A stretch of DNA of 64,000 nucleotides from Nonomuraea dietziae (GTDB lineage: Bacteria; Actinomycetota; Actinomycetes; Streptosporangiales; Streptosporangiaceae): assembly GCF_014195505.1 (NCBI RefSeq), contig NZ_JACIBV010000001.1:4216001-4280000 (forward strand), given 5' to 3'. Position numbers and translations under genes: made by a program. This document shows positions 35,957 to 44,985 of this stretch, piece after piece. Position 1 is the first letter of the stretch. Every line of letters begins with the position of its first letter. Under the pieces are notes generated by a model. That model was not told where the DNA came from and searched no databases. It saw only the letters and a list, made by a program, of their open reading frames with translations.

Positions 35957-36134
35957 GGCCCCTCATTCGTTCTACGCATTGTGGGACATACCCGCACGGT
36001 TGCTGAAGGTTACCCTTGCCAGCCTCGTGGCATAACCATCAGACCATCGAAAGCCGAATTTTAGACGCCCCTGCAACCCCCGTAATCTCAGTGTGCAAGA
36101 CAAAGGCATGTTTCGACCATCCCCGGACTCGCAC

Positions 36135-36172
36135 TACACCAATGAGTCGCCCACCGTGCCAGGATTGGTGTA
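36135..36172. promoter_or_regulatory. 9-bp inverted repeat at the start of the membrane operon
   Basis: TACACCAAT (36135-36143) and ATTGGTGTA (36164-36172) form a perfect 9-bp inverted repeat with a 20-bp spacer; the right arm ends on the A of the ATG start codon. It may be an operator or an mRNA hairpin that covers the start of the downstream gene. It does not match the GTNAC direct repeats of MtrA boxes. Confidence 0.5.
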
Positions 36173-37335
36173 TGTCAGACGGTCACGAGACGCCGCCCGG
36201 CTGGTCGGCTGAGCAGCCTCCGCCCTACCGGGCCCCCGGATCCCCCTACAGCGGCGGCCCGGACCCGTCAGCGTGGCAGCAACCTGTTCCCCCACCGCCT
36301 CCCTACGGCCAGCAAGGGTACGGCTACATGCCGCCGCCCGCGCTGCGTCCGGGAATCATCCCGCTACGCCCCCTGGGCCTCGGCGACATCTACGACGGCA
36401 CGATCAAGCTCATCAGGTCCAACCCCAAGGCGGTGCTCGGCCTGTCGGCGATCGTCGCGGCCGTCGCCGCGGTGCCCGTCTCGATCGGGCAGGCGCTGAC
36501 GCTCAGCTCGATCGGCGACCTCCTGGACGACCCGACGGCCCAGCCGGCGGCGATGGAGGGCGGGTTCGTCACCCAGTACCTGCCGACGATCATCTCGTCG
36601 GTGGTGAGCCTCGCGGCCGTCACGATCCTGACCGGCATCCTCATCAGAATCCTCGGCAGAGCCGTCTTCGGCGGCAAGATCACCGCAGGCGAGGCCTGGC
36701 GGCTGGTCGCCTCGAGGGTGCCGGCGCTGTTCGGGGTCTTCTTCCTGGTGCTCGGGCTCATCCTGGTGCCCGCCATCCCGATGGCGGTGATCTTCTACGC
36801 CGCCGCGTCGAGCGGTGAGCCCCTGGCCGCGCTCGGCCTCGGCCTTCTGTTCATGCTCTTCTACATCGGCTACGCGCTGTTCATCAACACGCGCTTCGCC
36901 CTGGCCGCCCCCGCGGTGGTGCTGGAGGGGCTCGGCCCCGTGCAGGCGATGCGCAGGTCGTGGCGCCTGGTGGGCGGCGACTTCTGGAGGGTGTTCGGCA
37001 TCCTCGTGCTCACCATGATCATCGCCTGGCTGGTCAGCATGATCATCAGCTTCCCGTTCGGCCTGATCGCGGGGATCGTCAGCGTGTTCGGCGAGGGCTC
37101 CACCGGCGCCACCATCGCCGTCGCCGTGGTGCTCGCCGTCGGCACCACGCTGGGCGCGATGATCACCTACCCGCTCCAGGCGGGCGTGGCGGGGCTGCTC
37201 TACACCGACAGGCGCATGCGCAGCGAGGCCTTCGACCTGGTCCTGCAGACCGCCGCCCTCGAGCAGCAGCGGCAGGGCTGGGTGCACGCCACGGCCGACG
37301 AACTCTGGCATCCGTCGAACGCCCGCAGGCCGTGA
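36172..37335 (+). CDS. Multi-spanning membrane protein (DUF7847/GDPD membrane-domain-like)
   Basis: A 387-residue protein. The first 55 residues are Pro/Gly/Tyr-rich and cytoplasmic, ending in YGYMPPPALRPGIIPLRPLGLGDIYDGTI (landmark PLRPLGLGDIYDGTIKLIR). Six hydrophobic helices follow, with FALAAPAVVLEGLGPVQAMRRSWRLV before the fifth, a motif shared with glycerophosphodiester phosphodiesterase membrane domains. It has no phosphodiesterase catalytic domain. It heads an operon with overlapping genes for DUF4129, DUF4350, MoxR and DUF58 proteins. Function is unknown. Confidence 0.85.
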   Translation: MSDGHETPPGWSAEQPPPYRAPGSPYSGGPDPSAWQQPVPPPPPYGQQGYGYMPPPALRPGIIPLRPLGLGDIYDGTIKLIRSNPKAVLGLSAIVAAVAAVPVSIGQALTLSSIGDLLDDPTAQPAAMEGGFVTQYLPTIISSVVSLAAVTILTGILIRILGRAVFGGKITAGEAWRLVASRVPALFGVFFLVLGLILVPAIPMAVIFYAAASSGEPLAALGLGLLFMLFYIGYALFINTRFALAAPAVVLEGLGPVQAMRRSWRLVGGDFWRVFGILVLTMIIAWLVSMIISFPFGLIAGIVSVFGEGSTGATIAVAVVLAVGTTLGAMITYPLQAGVAGLLYTDRRMRSEAFDLVLQTAALEQQRQGWVHATADELWHPSNARRP

Positions 37336-37934
37336 CCCCTCTGGGCCGTGAGGAGGCGCAGCGCAGGGCGGCCGAGGAGCTGTCCAAGCCGGGCTACGCG
37401 CACGAGTCGCTGCTCGACAGGCTCTACCGCACTTTCCAGCAGTTGCTCGGCGACGCGACCGACTTCGCTCCGGGCGGCAGCCCCGTCGGCGCCCTGCTGG
37501 CCGCGCTGCTGCTGGTCCTGTTCGTCGTCGCGCTCGTCACGGTGCTGGTCTGGCTGGCACGCAGGTCGGCCCGCGCCACGACGGCGCCAGGCGACCTGTT
37601 CGACGGCAGGGCGATGACCGCGGCCGAGCACAGGCAGGCGGCCGAGCGGCTGGCCGCGGAGGGTCGGTGGGCCGAGGCCGTCCAGGAACGGCTGCGCGCC
37701 ATCGCCCGCGACCTGCAGGACAGAGCGCTGATCGACGGCCTGCCGGGCAAGACCGCCGACGAGCTGGCGGCGGAGGCGGGCAGGTCGCTGCCGGCCTTCG
37801 CCGAGGAGCTCGCCGCGGCCGCGCGCGCCTTCGACGACGTCGCCTACGGCGGCGTGCCTGGCAGCCCCGCCGCCTACGCGATGCTGCGTGACCTGGACGA
37901 ACGGCTCCGCCTGGCCAGGCCGGTGGCGTCGTGA
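37332..37934 (+). CDS. DUF4129-domain membrane protein
   Basis: A 200-residue protein with one transmembrane helix (about 56-78) and a C-terminal cytoplasmic domain, EGRWAEAVQERLRAIARDLQDRALIDGLPGKTADELA (landmark RALIDGLPGKTADEL), typical of DUF4129. It starts at GTG 37332, overlapping the previous stop (GTGA). DUF4129 proteins commonly accompany MoxR-DUF58 genes, and some are related to transglutaminase-like TgpA proteins. No catalytic domain is present. Confidence 0.86.
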   Translation: MTPLGREEAQRRAAEELSKPGYAHESLLDRLYRTFQQLLGDATDFAPGGSPVGALLAALLLVLFVVALVTVLVWLARRSARATTAPGDLFDGRAMTAAEHRQAAERLAAEGRWAEAVQERLRAIARDLQDRALIDGLPGKTADELAAEAGRSLPAFAEELAAAARAFDDVAYGGVPGSPAAYAMLRDLDERLRLARPVAS

Positions 37935-39049
37935 GCGTCTCGACCGCTCCCACGGCGAAGGGCCTGTGGCGGCGAGGCAGGGCGGCTGTGGCGGTCGCGC
38001 TGCTCGTGGTGGCCACCGCGGTGTTCGGCGCGCTGCTCGCGGGCGGCGGTGAGCAGGGCCGCTACCTCGACCCCGACGACGCCTCCCTGCGCGGCTCCAA
38101 GGCGCTGGCCCAGTTGCTGCGCGACAGGGGCGTGCGCGTCGACAGGGTCGACTCGGTGGAGACCGCCGAGTCCCTTGCCCGTGAAGGCGAGCGCCTCCTG
38201 CTGGTCGGCGCGCCGTGGAACGGCGACTACAGCGAGGCCGAACGGCTCGCGAACATCTCCGGCGACTTCGTGATCGTCGGCGACCAGCCCTACCTCGACG
38301 TGCTCGCCCCCTCCGTGGACCACGACGGGCAGGCGCGCCTGCGATCGCGCGAGCCCGGCTGCCGGCTGCCGGCCGCCCGCGCCGCCGGCAACGCTTACCT
38401 GGGCGGCCGGACCTTCGAGGCAGACGGCGAGTCCTGCTACGCGGGCTCCCTCGTGACGGCGGGCACGGTCACCGTGCTCGGCAGCGGCGAGTTCATGACC
38501 AACCTGCGCCTGGCCGAGGACGGCAACGCCGCGCTCGCGCTGAACCTGCTCGGCTCCCGCAAGGCCGTCACCTGGCTGGTGCCCCCTCCCGTGGGGGCCG
38601 GCGAGCTGCCAGGGCCAGGAGGCAGGAGCATCCAGGAGCTCATGCCCGACAACGTGCCGTGGGCGGTGCTCATGGCGGTCGTCGCCGTCGCGGTCGTCGC
38701 GCTCTGGCAGGGCAGGCGGCTCGGGCCCGTGGTGGCCGAGCGGCTGCCTGTCGTGGTGAGGGCGGCGGAGACCGTGGAGGGCAGGGGCAGGCTCTACCGT
38801 GCCCGCAGAGCCAGGACCCAGGCCGCCGAGGCGCTGCGCGGCGGCGCGCTCGACCGCCTGACACCCCGGCTCGGACTCGGCGCGCAGCCCAGGGCCGACG
38901 AGGTCGTGGCGGCGCTGGCCGCACGCACGGGGCTGGAGGCCGGCCACCTCGGGACCGCCCTGTACGGCGCGCCCCCCGCCGACGACGCGGGCCTGGTGGC
39001 CCTGGCTGGATACTTGGACGAGATCGAGAGGCAGGTTCGTGAACACTGA
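37931..39049 (+). CDS. DUF4350-domain membrane protein
   Basis: A 372-residue protein with an N-terminal helix (about 18-40), an extracytoplasmic DUF4350 domain (RYLDPDDASLRGSKALAQLL, LLLVGAPWNGDY) and a second helix at about 240-258 before a cytoplasmic tail. DUF4350 resembles a GATase-like/ThuA fold found with MoxR and DUF58 proteins. It starts at GTG 37931 with GTGA overlap and ends 11 bp inside the moxR gene. The function is not known. Confidence 0.87.
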   Translation: MSVSTAPTAKGLWRRGRAAVAVALLVVATAVFGALLAGGGEQGRYLDPDDASLRGSKALAQLLRDRGVRVDRVDSVETAESLAREGERLLLVGAPWNGDYSEAERLANISGDFVIVGDQPYLDVLAPSVDHDGQARLRSREPGCRLPAARAAGNAYLGGRTFEADGESCYAGSLVTAGTVTVLGSGEFMTNLRLAEDGNAALALNLLGSRKAVTWLVPPPVGAGELPGPGGRSIQELMPDNVPWAVLMAVVAVAVVALWQGRRLGPVVAERLPVVVRAAETVEGRGRLYRARRARTQAAEALRGGALDRLTPRLGLGAQPRADEVVAALAARTGLEAGHLGTALYGAPPADDAGLVALAGYLDEIERQVREH

Positions 39050-40019
39050 GGAGACCACCCGCGTCGCGGGGCGCGGTGACATGGCGCGCGAGGCGCTCGG
39101 CGCGTTGCGCGCCGAGGTGGCCAAGGCCGTGGTGGGCCAGGACGCGGTCGTGACAGGGCTGGTCATCGCGCTGCTGTGCAGGGGGCACGTGCTCCTGGAG
39201 GGCGTGCCCGGCGTGGCCAAGACGCTGATGGTCCGCACCCTGTCGGCCGCGCTCTCGCTCGACTTCAAGCGCGTGCAGTTCACGCCCGACCTGATGCCCG
39301 GCGACGTGACGGGCTCACTGATCTACGACGCGAAGACCGCGGAGTTCGACTTCCGCGAGGGGCCCGTCTTCACCAACCTGCTGCTCGCCGACGAGATCAA
39401 CCGCACGCCGCCGAAGACGCAGGCGGCGCTGCTCGAGGCGATGGAGGAGCGGCAGGTCAGCGTCGAGGGCGACGCCAGGCCGCTGCCCGACCCCTTCGTG
39501 GTGTGCGCGACGCAGAACCCGGTGGAGTACGAGGGCACCTACCAGCTGCCCGAGGCGCAGCTCGACAGGTTCCTGCTGAAGCTGACCGTGCCGCTGCCGC
39601 CGCGCGACCAGGAGATCGCGGTGCTCGAACGGCACGCGCGCGGCTTCGACCCGCGCGACCTGTCGCAGGTCAAGCCGGTGGCCTCGGCCGACGACCTGGC
39701 CGCGGGCCGCGAGGCGGTGGCCGCGGTGCACGTGGCCCCCGAGGTGCTCGGCTACATCGTCGACCTGGCCAGGGCGACCAGGCAGTCGCCCTCGCTGCAG
39801 CTGGGCGTCTCGCCTCGCGGCGCGACGGCGCTGCTGGCGGCCTCCAGGGCGTGGGCGTGGCTGTCCGGCCGCACCTACGTGACGCCCGACGACGTGAAGG
39901 CGCTGGCCAGGCCCGCGCTGCGGCACAGGATCCAGCTGCGGCCCGAGGCCGAGCTCGAGGGCGCGACCACGGACGGCCTGCTCGACGGCATCCTGGCGGC
40001 CGTGCCGGTCCCCCGCTGA
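39039..40019 (+). CDS. MoxR-family AAA+ ATPase
   Basis: A 326-residue AAA+ protein. Walker A is EGVPGVAKT (54-62), Walker B LLLADEIN (114-121), sensor 1 is in VVCATQNPVEYEGTYQLPEAQLDRF (landmark ATQNPVE), and sensor 2 lies in SPRGATALL. MoxR ATPases act as chaperones with VWA or DUF58 partners in assembling or activating membrane or metal enzymes. It starts at GTG 39039 and is joined to DUF58 through TGATG, so the two are made together. Confidence 0.95.
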   Translation: MNTEETTRVAGRGDMAREALGALRAEVAKAVVGQDAVVTGLVIALLCRGHVLLEGVPGVAKTLMVRTLSAALSLDFKRVQFTPDLMPGDVTGSLIYDAKTAEFDFREGPVFTNLLLADEINRTPPKTQAALLEAMEERQVSVEGDARPLPDPFVVCATQNPVEYEGTYQLPEAQLDRFLLKLTVPLPPRDQEIAVLERHARGFDPRDLSQVKPVASADDLAAGREAVAAVHVAPEVLGYIVDLARATRQSPSLQLGVSPRGATALLAASRAWAWLSGRTYVTPDDVKALARPALRHRIQLRPEAELEGATTDGLLDGILAAVPVPR

Positions 40020-41317
40020 TGGCACTGACAGGGCGGGCGGGGCTGGTAGCGGCCCTGTGGATCGTGGTGGTGCTGTTCGTGCCAGGGCCCGGCTACGCGG
40101 TGCTCGCGGGCTGCCTGCTGCTGCTCGCCGCGATCGTGACCGACCTGGTGTTCGCAGGGTCGGTGCGGCCGCTGACGTTCACCCGCTCGGGCCCCACCTC
40201 CGTACGGCTCGGCGAGACGGCCACGGTCGAGCTGATCGTGGAGAATCCCGGCCCTCGGCGGGTGCGCGGTGTCCTGCGCGACGCGTGGCAGCCCTCGGCG
40301 GGGCTGTCGCCCAAGAGCGTGCCCATCGACGTGCCGCCGGGCGAGCGGCGGCGCCTGGTGTTCGAGCTGAAGCCCACCCGGCGCGGCGACAGGTCGTCGG
40401 AGGCGGTGACCGTCCGGGCCTTCGGGCCTCTCGGGCTGGCCGCGCGGCAGGGTGGTCACAGCGTGCCGTGGACGGTGCGGGTGCTGCCTCCCTTCCTGTC
40501 GCGCAAGCACCTGCCCTCGCGCCTGGCGAGGCTGCGAGAGCTCGAGGGCAACCACCCCGCGCTGGTCAGGGGGCAGGGCACGGAGTTCGACTCGCTGCGG
40601 GAGTACGTGGTCGGCGACGACGTGCGCTCCATCGACTGGCGCGCCACGGCCCGCCGCAACGACGTGGTGGTGCGGACCTGGCGGCCCGAGAGGGACAGGC
40701 GCGTGCTGATCGTCCTCGACACGGGGCGCACGTCGGCCGGGCGCGTGGGGACGGGATGGCCCAGGCTCGACTGGTCCATGGACGCCGCGTTGCTGCTGGC
40801 CGCGCTGGCCGTCAAGGCCGGTGACCAGGTGGACTTCCTGGCCTACGACAGGGCGGTGCGCGCCTGGGTGTCGGGCGCCTCGCGCACCGAGCTGCTCTCG
40901 GCGCTGGTGAACGTCATGGCCCCGGTCGAGGCCGAGCTGGTGGAGTCCGACGCGCCCGGCCTGGCCGCCGCCATCCTGGGCAGGGCCAAGCGGAGGGCGC
41001 TCGTGGTCCTGCTGACCGACCTCAACTCGGCCGCGCTCGAAGAGGGGCTGATGCCGGTGCTGCCCCAGCTGTCGTCGCGGCACCTGCTGCTGGTGGCCGG
41101 CGTATCCGACCCGCTGGTCGCGGCCATGGCGGCGGGCAGGGGGACGGCCGAGCAGGTCTACGACGCCGCCGCGGCCGAACGCTCCCTCGCCGAGCGCAGG
41201 CGCATCACCGCGCGCCTGCGCGGGCACGGCGTGGAGGTCGTGGACGCGCTGCCCGAGGACTTCGCGCCCGCGCTGGCCGACGCGTACCTGGCGCTGAAGG
41301 CAGCGGGACGGCTCTAG
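40019..41317 (+). CDS. DUF58-domain protein (VWA-like, membrane-anchored)
   Basis: A 432-residue protein with two N-terminal helices (about 7-45), an Ig-like region and the DUF58 motif FDSLREYVVGDDVRSIDWRATARR, followed by a VWA-like fold with LIVLDTGRTSAG. It is the usual partner of MoxR. ATG 40019 overlaps the moxR stop by one base. Its 3' end overlaps the convergent SpoIIM-like gene by 4 bp. Confidence 0.93.
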   Translation: MALTGRAGLVAALWIVVVLFVPGPGYAVLAGCLLLLAAIVTDLVFAGSVRPLTFTRSGPTSVRLGETATVELIVENPGPRRVRGVLRDAWQPSAGLSPKSVPIDVPPGERRRLVFELKPTRRGDRSSEAVTVRAFGPLGLAARQGGHSVPWTVRVLPPFLSRKHLPSRLARLRELEGNHPALVRGQGTEFDSLREYVVGDDVRSIDWRATARRNDVVVRTWRPERDRRVLIVLDTGRTSAGRVGTGWPRLDWSMDAALLLAALAVKAGDQVDFLAYDRAVRAWVSGASRTELLSALVNVMAPVEAELVESDAPGLAAAILGRAKRRALVVLLTDLNSAALEEGLMPVLPQLSSRHLLLVAGVSDPLVAAMAAGRGTAEQVYDAAAAERSLAERRRITARLRGHGVEVVDALPEDFAPALADAYLALKAAGRL

Positions 41318-42306
41318 TTCGTCGGCGCCACGTCGGGCGCCCTCTCGAGGTCGCCCGTCTCGCCCTCGAGGTAGGCCTTCCTGCCGAAGTACACGACGTA
41401 GGCGAGGAAGGCCGCCTCGGCGATCACCCCGATGGACAGGCGCGCCCACGTCGGCAGCCCCGAAGGCGTGACGAGCGCCTCGATCAGGCCTGACACGAAC
41501 AGGACCAGCACCAGCCCGATCGCCACGCTGACCACCGCTCGTCCCTGCTCGGCCAGCGCGTCGACCCTGCGGCGCGGTCCCGGCACGATGACCGTCCAGC
41601 CCAGCCGCATGCCGACCGCCGCGGCCAGGAACACGGCCGTCAGCTCCAGCAGGCCGTGCGGCAGGATCAGGCCGAAGAAGATGTCGAGCTTGTCGCGCGA
41701 GGCCATGAGGCCGCCCGAGACGGCCACGTTGGCGGCGTTCTGGAAGAGGATCCAGGGGATCGGCAGGCCCAGGAAGATCGCGAACACGATGACCTGCATG
41801 GAGACCCAGGCATTGTTGATCCACACCCTGCTGGCGAACGAGGCGGCGGGATTCTCCGAGTAGTAGTCGGCGAAGTCGTGCTCGACCAGCTGCTTGATCT
41901 CCTCGGGCGTGCCCACGGCGGCCTGCACCTCCGGGCTGCCCGCCACCCACGCGCCCATGATCCACGAGACCGCCACGAAGGCCAGGGTGCTGGCCAGCCA
42001 CCACCACCTGGCGCGGTAGGCGACCACGGGGAACGAGACCGTGAAGAACCTGACGACGTCGCGCCAGGCGGGGGCGTGCGCGCCGGTCACCGCCGAGCGC
42101 GCCCTGGCCACCAGCGCCGACAGCCTGCCGACGAGCATGGCGTCCTGCGTGCCCGAACGCACGATCGACAGGTGGGTCGACACCCGCTGGTAGAGCTCGA
42201 CCAGCTCGTCGACCTCCGCGCCCGTCAGCGACCTGCGCCGCCGTACCAGGTGGTCGAGTCGATCCCACGCGGGCCGGTGCGCGGCGACGAAGGCGTCAAT
42301 GTCCAC
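41314..42306 (-). CDS. Stage II sporulation protein M-like membrane protein
   Basis: A 330-residue SpoIIM-family protein. An N-terminal soluble helix bundle (about 1-75) is followed by four to five membrane segments, with the family motif FADYYSENPAASFASRVWINNAWVSMQVIVFA (landmarks FADYYSENPAASF and NNAWVSMQV) and GLILPHGLLELTAVFLAAAVG. In Bacillus SpoIIM acts in engulfment, but the actinobacterial members accompany MoxR-DUF58 and RDD genes and probably have a different envelope role. It is divergent from the RDD gene by 28 bp. Confidence 0.91.
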   Translation of the reverse strand: MDIDAFVAAHRPAWDRLDHLVRRRRSLTGAEVDELVELYQRVSTHLSIVRSGTQDAMLVGRLSALVARARSAVTGAHAPAWRDVVRFFTVSFPVVAYRARWWWLASTLAFVAVSWIMGAWVAGSPEVQAAVGTPEEIKQLVEHDFADYYSENPAASFASRVWINNAWVSMQVIVFAIFLGLPIPWILFQNAANVAVSGGLMASRDKLDIFFGLILPHGLLELTAVFLAAAVGMRLGWTVIVPGPRRRVDALAEQGRAVVSVAIGLVLVLFVSGLIEALVTPSGLPTWARLSIGVIAEAAFLAYVVYFGRKAYLEGETGDLERAPDVAPTN

Positions 42307-42334
42307 CGGGACATTCTGGCACTAGGCTCCCCCT

Positions 42335-43267
42335 ATGTCCGAGGTGGTAACGGGCGACGCCGTCGTCGTCGAGGTCAGGGTGGCACAGCCGCCCATCCGA
42401 GCCGTGGCGCTGGCCATCGACATGATCGTGCAGGTCATTTTGATGGTCGGCGTCTTCCTCGCGGTCGGCTTCTCCTCGGTCGTCTCCGACCCCGCACTGG
42501 CCGGCGCGGTGTCGATCCTGATCAGCGTGCTGGTGATGGCCGGCTACCCGGTGATCTTCGAGACGGCGACGCGGGGACGCAGCCTCGGCAAGCTGGCGCT
42601 GGGCCTGCGCGTCGTGAGCGACGACGGCGGCCCCGAGCGCTTCAGGCAGGCGCTGTTCAGGGGGCTGGCGGGGGTCCTGGAGTTCTGGACCTTCTTCGGC
42701 GCGCCCGCGCTCATCGCCTCCCTGATCTCGCAGCGGGGCAAGCGGCTCGGTGACGTGTTCGCGGGCACGATCGTCATCTCCGAGAGGGGGCCGAGCGGGA
42801 GTTCGCAGCCCGTGCTGATGCCTCCCGCGCTGGAGGGATGGGCTCGCACGCTGGAGCTCTCGCAGCTGCCAGGAGAGGTGGCGGGGGCGGCCAGGCAGTA
42901 TCTGGTGCGCTGGCATGATCTGTCGCCTGCCGTCCAGCACGAGATGGGGGTGCGCATCGCCACGCAGGTGGCGGCCTATGTGACGCCACCGCCGCCGCCC
43001 GGGGTGCCCGCGCACGCCTATCTCAGCGCGGTGCTGGCCGAGCGCCGGCGGCGGGACCAGGCACGTTATCCACAGGCCCCGCAGAGCCACGGCGTTCGTC
43101 CACAGGCTGTGCCCTACCCTCAGCCCGGACCGTACGGCCAGCCGTACGCTCAGCCCCATGCCCCGCAGGTCTCACCCCCGCAGGCGGCTCCGCCGAGCTC
43201 CTCCCCGCCGCCGCCCCCCGCTCCGCAGCCGCGCACCACGCCGGGAGGGTTCGCGCCCCCGCAGTGA
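42335..43267 (+). CDS. RDD-family membrane protein with Pro-rich tail
   Basis: A 310-residue protein. The RDD-type membrane domain (about 18-145) has three hydrophobic segments with RAVALAIDMIVQV, ATRGRSLGKLALGLRVV and SQRGKRLGDVFAGTIV. A cytoplasmic stretch (about 160-230) and a Pro/Gln/Ala-rich disordered tail (about 235-310) follow. RDD proteins may transport ions or compatible solutes. Next to SpoIIM and MoxR-DUF58 it completes a conserved actinobacterial set. The stop codon enters the 15-bp repeat array. Confidence 0.92.
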   Translation: MSEVVTGDAVVVEVRVAQPPIRAVALAIDMIVQVILMVGVFLAVGFSSVVSDPALAGAVSILISVLVMAGYPVIFETATRGRSLGKLALGLRVVSDDGGPERFRQALFRGLAGVLEFWTFFGAPALIASLISQRGKRLGDVFAGTIVISERGPSGSSQPVLMPPALEGWARTLELSQLPGEVAGAARQYLVRWHDLSPAVQHEMGVRIATQVAAYVTPPPPPGVPAHAYLSAVLAERRRRDQARYPQAPQSHGVRPQAVPYPQPGPYGQPYAQPHAPQVSPPQAAPPSSSPPPPPAPQPRTTPGGFAPPQ

Positions 43268-43500
43268 GCACCTTCGCGGAGACCACCTCCGAGGAGACCG
43301 CCTCCGCGGTGAGCGTCTCCGCGGTGAGCGTCTCCGTGGTGAGCGTCTCCGTGGTGAGCGTCTCCGTGGTGAGCGTCTCCGTGGTGAACACCTCCGTTGG
43401 TGAGCACCCCCGAGGAGACCGCCTCCGTGGTGAGCGCCCCCGTGGTGAACACCTCCGAGGAGACCGCCTCCGCGGTGAGCGCCCCCGTGGTGAGCCGCGC
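43264..43500. repeat. 15-bp tandem repeat array after the RDD gene
   Basis: About 15 head-to-tail units of GTGAGCGTCTCCGTG and variants (GTGAGCGCCCCCGTG, GAGACCGCCTCCGCG) fill the 237 bp from the RDD stop. The core 43310-43385 has five near-identical copies. The 15-bp unit keeps all frames open, so long artificial frames appear on both strands. Confidence 0.88.
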
Positions 43501-43533
43501 GCCGCTCTCATGGAGACGGCGCGCGGCCCCGCG

Positions 43534-44889
43534 TCAGAACGGCAGCTGCGTCTGGGTGTTGAGGATGCTCAGGCGCACCTTGGCCGCCGGGTCGGTCAGC
43601 TTGTCCGAGATCCGCAGCACGTCGAACCCCTTCTGGATGTCGCTGCTGTAGATGAACCCGTTGTAGTAGTACGCCGACCACGAACCGCCGATGGAGCGCG
43701 GCTTCAGCGGTCCCCTCTCGAAGTAGCCGATCTCCTTGGGCGCCGAGGAGTCGGTGAAGTCCCAGATCGAGACGCCGCCCTGGTACCACGCCTGGACCAT
43801 GATGTCCTTGCCCTTGACCGGGATCAGCGACCCGTTGTGCGCGACGCAGTTCTCCGACGAATCCTGGTGCCTGGAGATCTTGTAGTAGCTCTTGTGGACC
43901 AGCTCGCCGTCCACGATGTCGAAGACGGCGTCAGCGCCGCGCTTGGCGCCGATCGTCGCGTTGCAGGTGGCCGAGGCGCCGCCGCCGAGCTCGTCGGTGA
44001 AGACCACCTTCGTGCCCGTGTTGTTGAAGGTCGCCGAGTGCCAGAAGGCGAAGTTCTCGTCGGTCACGGTCGCGGTGACCTTGGGCCGCTCACGGTCGGA
44101 GATGTCCATGAGCACGCCGTCACCCATGCAGGCGCCGGCGGCCAGGTTCTTGGAGGGGAAGACCGTGATGTCGTGGCAGCCGCTGGTGGGCAGGAGCAGG
44201 CCGCTCTGCTGCTCGTTTCCGCCCTCGGGGAAGAGCACGGGCCTGGAGACCACCTTGGCGTCCGTCGGCTTCTTCAGCGGCACCTTGACGATCGAGATCC
44301 GGTCGTGCGGCGGCTTGCACTCGGGGTAGATGTCGGCCGGCATGTACGACGAGACGTACAGGTACACCGACTTGCCCGACTTGTCCGGCACCAGCGTGTG
44401 GGTGTGCGACCCGCAGGCCGTCTCGACCGCCTTGATGTACTTCGGCCGCGACTTGTCGCTGATGTCGAAGATCCTGATGCCCTCCCACGACTTCTTGCTC
44501 GTGGGCGTGCCGTAGTCGCTCTTGCAGGAGTCGCTGTCGCGAGGGTCGTCCACCGACAGGAAGAGCAGGTCGCCCTTCACCGAGACGTCGTTCTGCGCGC
44601 CCTCGCACGTCACCTGACTGACGACCTTGGGCTTGGCCGGATCCTTGATGCTGTAGATGGTGAAGCCGTTGTAGTTGCCCTGGTAGGCGTAGTCGCCCTG
44701 GAAGGCCAGGTCCGAGTTGAACGCGTCCGGGCCGGTGAACGCGCCCTTCTTGGGCAGGTTCGCCACGTGCTCGACGTTGGCACTCTTGAGAATCTTGTCA
44801 GCCGACTCCGCCTGTGCCGGCATCGTCGCCGCCACCAGAGTCAGGGCCGCACCGGCCAGCACGAGCACACGGCCAAGTCTGGACGCCAC
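43534..44889 (-). CDS. Secreted LVIVD-repeat protein, paralogue 1
   Basis: A 451-residue secreted protein with a Sec signal peptide (1-27, cut after AQA). LVIVD-type beta-propeller blades recur (FTIYSIKDPAKPKVVS, IRIFDISDKSRPKYIK, VSIWDFTDSSAPKEIG). Eight Cys (94, 121, 159, 191, 238, 254, 309, 348) and the motifs CGSHTHT, GCHDIT, FWHSATF and ENCVAHNGS are shared with two nearby paralogues. Disulfides and possibly a His-rich metal or substrate site are suggested. Function is unknown. It lies 33 bp from the repeat array and is probably monocistronic. Confidence 0.85.
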   Translation of the reverse strand: MASRLGRVLVLAGAALTLVAATMPAQAESADKILKSANVEHVANLPKKGAFTGPDAFNSDLAFQGDYAYQGNYNGFTIYSIKDPAKPKVVSQVTCEGAQNDVSVKGDLLFLSVDDPRDSDSCKSDYGTPTSKKSWEGIRIFDISDKSRPKYIKAVETACGSHTHTLVPDKSGKSVYLYVSSYMPADIYPECKPPHDRISIVKVPLKKPTDAKVVSRPVLFPEGGNEQQSGLLLPTSGCHDITVFPSKNLAAGACMGDGVLMDISDRERPKVTATVTDENFAFWHSATFNNTGTKVVFTDELGGGASATCNATIGAKRGADAVFDIVDGELVHKSYYKISRHQDSSENCVAHNGSLIPVKGKDIMVQAWYQGGVSIWDFTDSSAPKEIGYFERGPLKPRSIGGSWSAYYYNGFIYSSDIQKGFDVLRISDKLTDPAAKVRLSILNTQTQLPF

Positions 44890-44985
44890 CGGGACCTCCC
44901 ATCGTGGGTTGATGATCAGACTCGACCCACTATGTCACTACGTGTCCCGGAGCATGTCGCCTGATACCTTCCTGATACACCTGCC

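Noticed and set aside
43264..44964. A 566-codon plus-strand frame starting in the 15-bp array
   Set aside because: The first part is the repeat and the rest is antisense to LVIVD paralogue 1.
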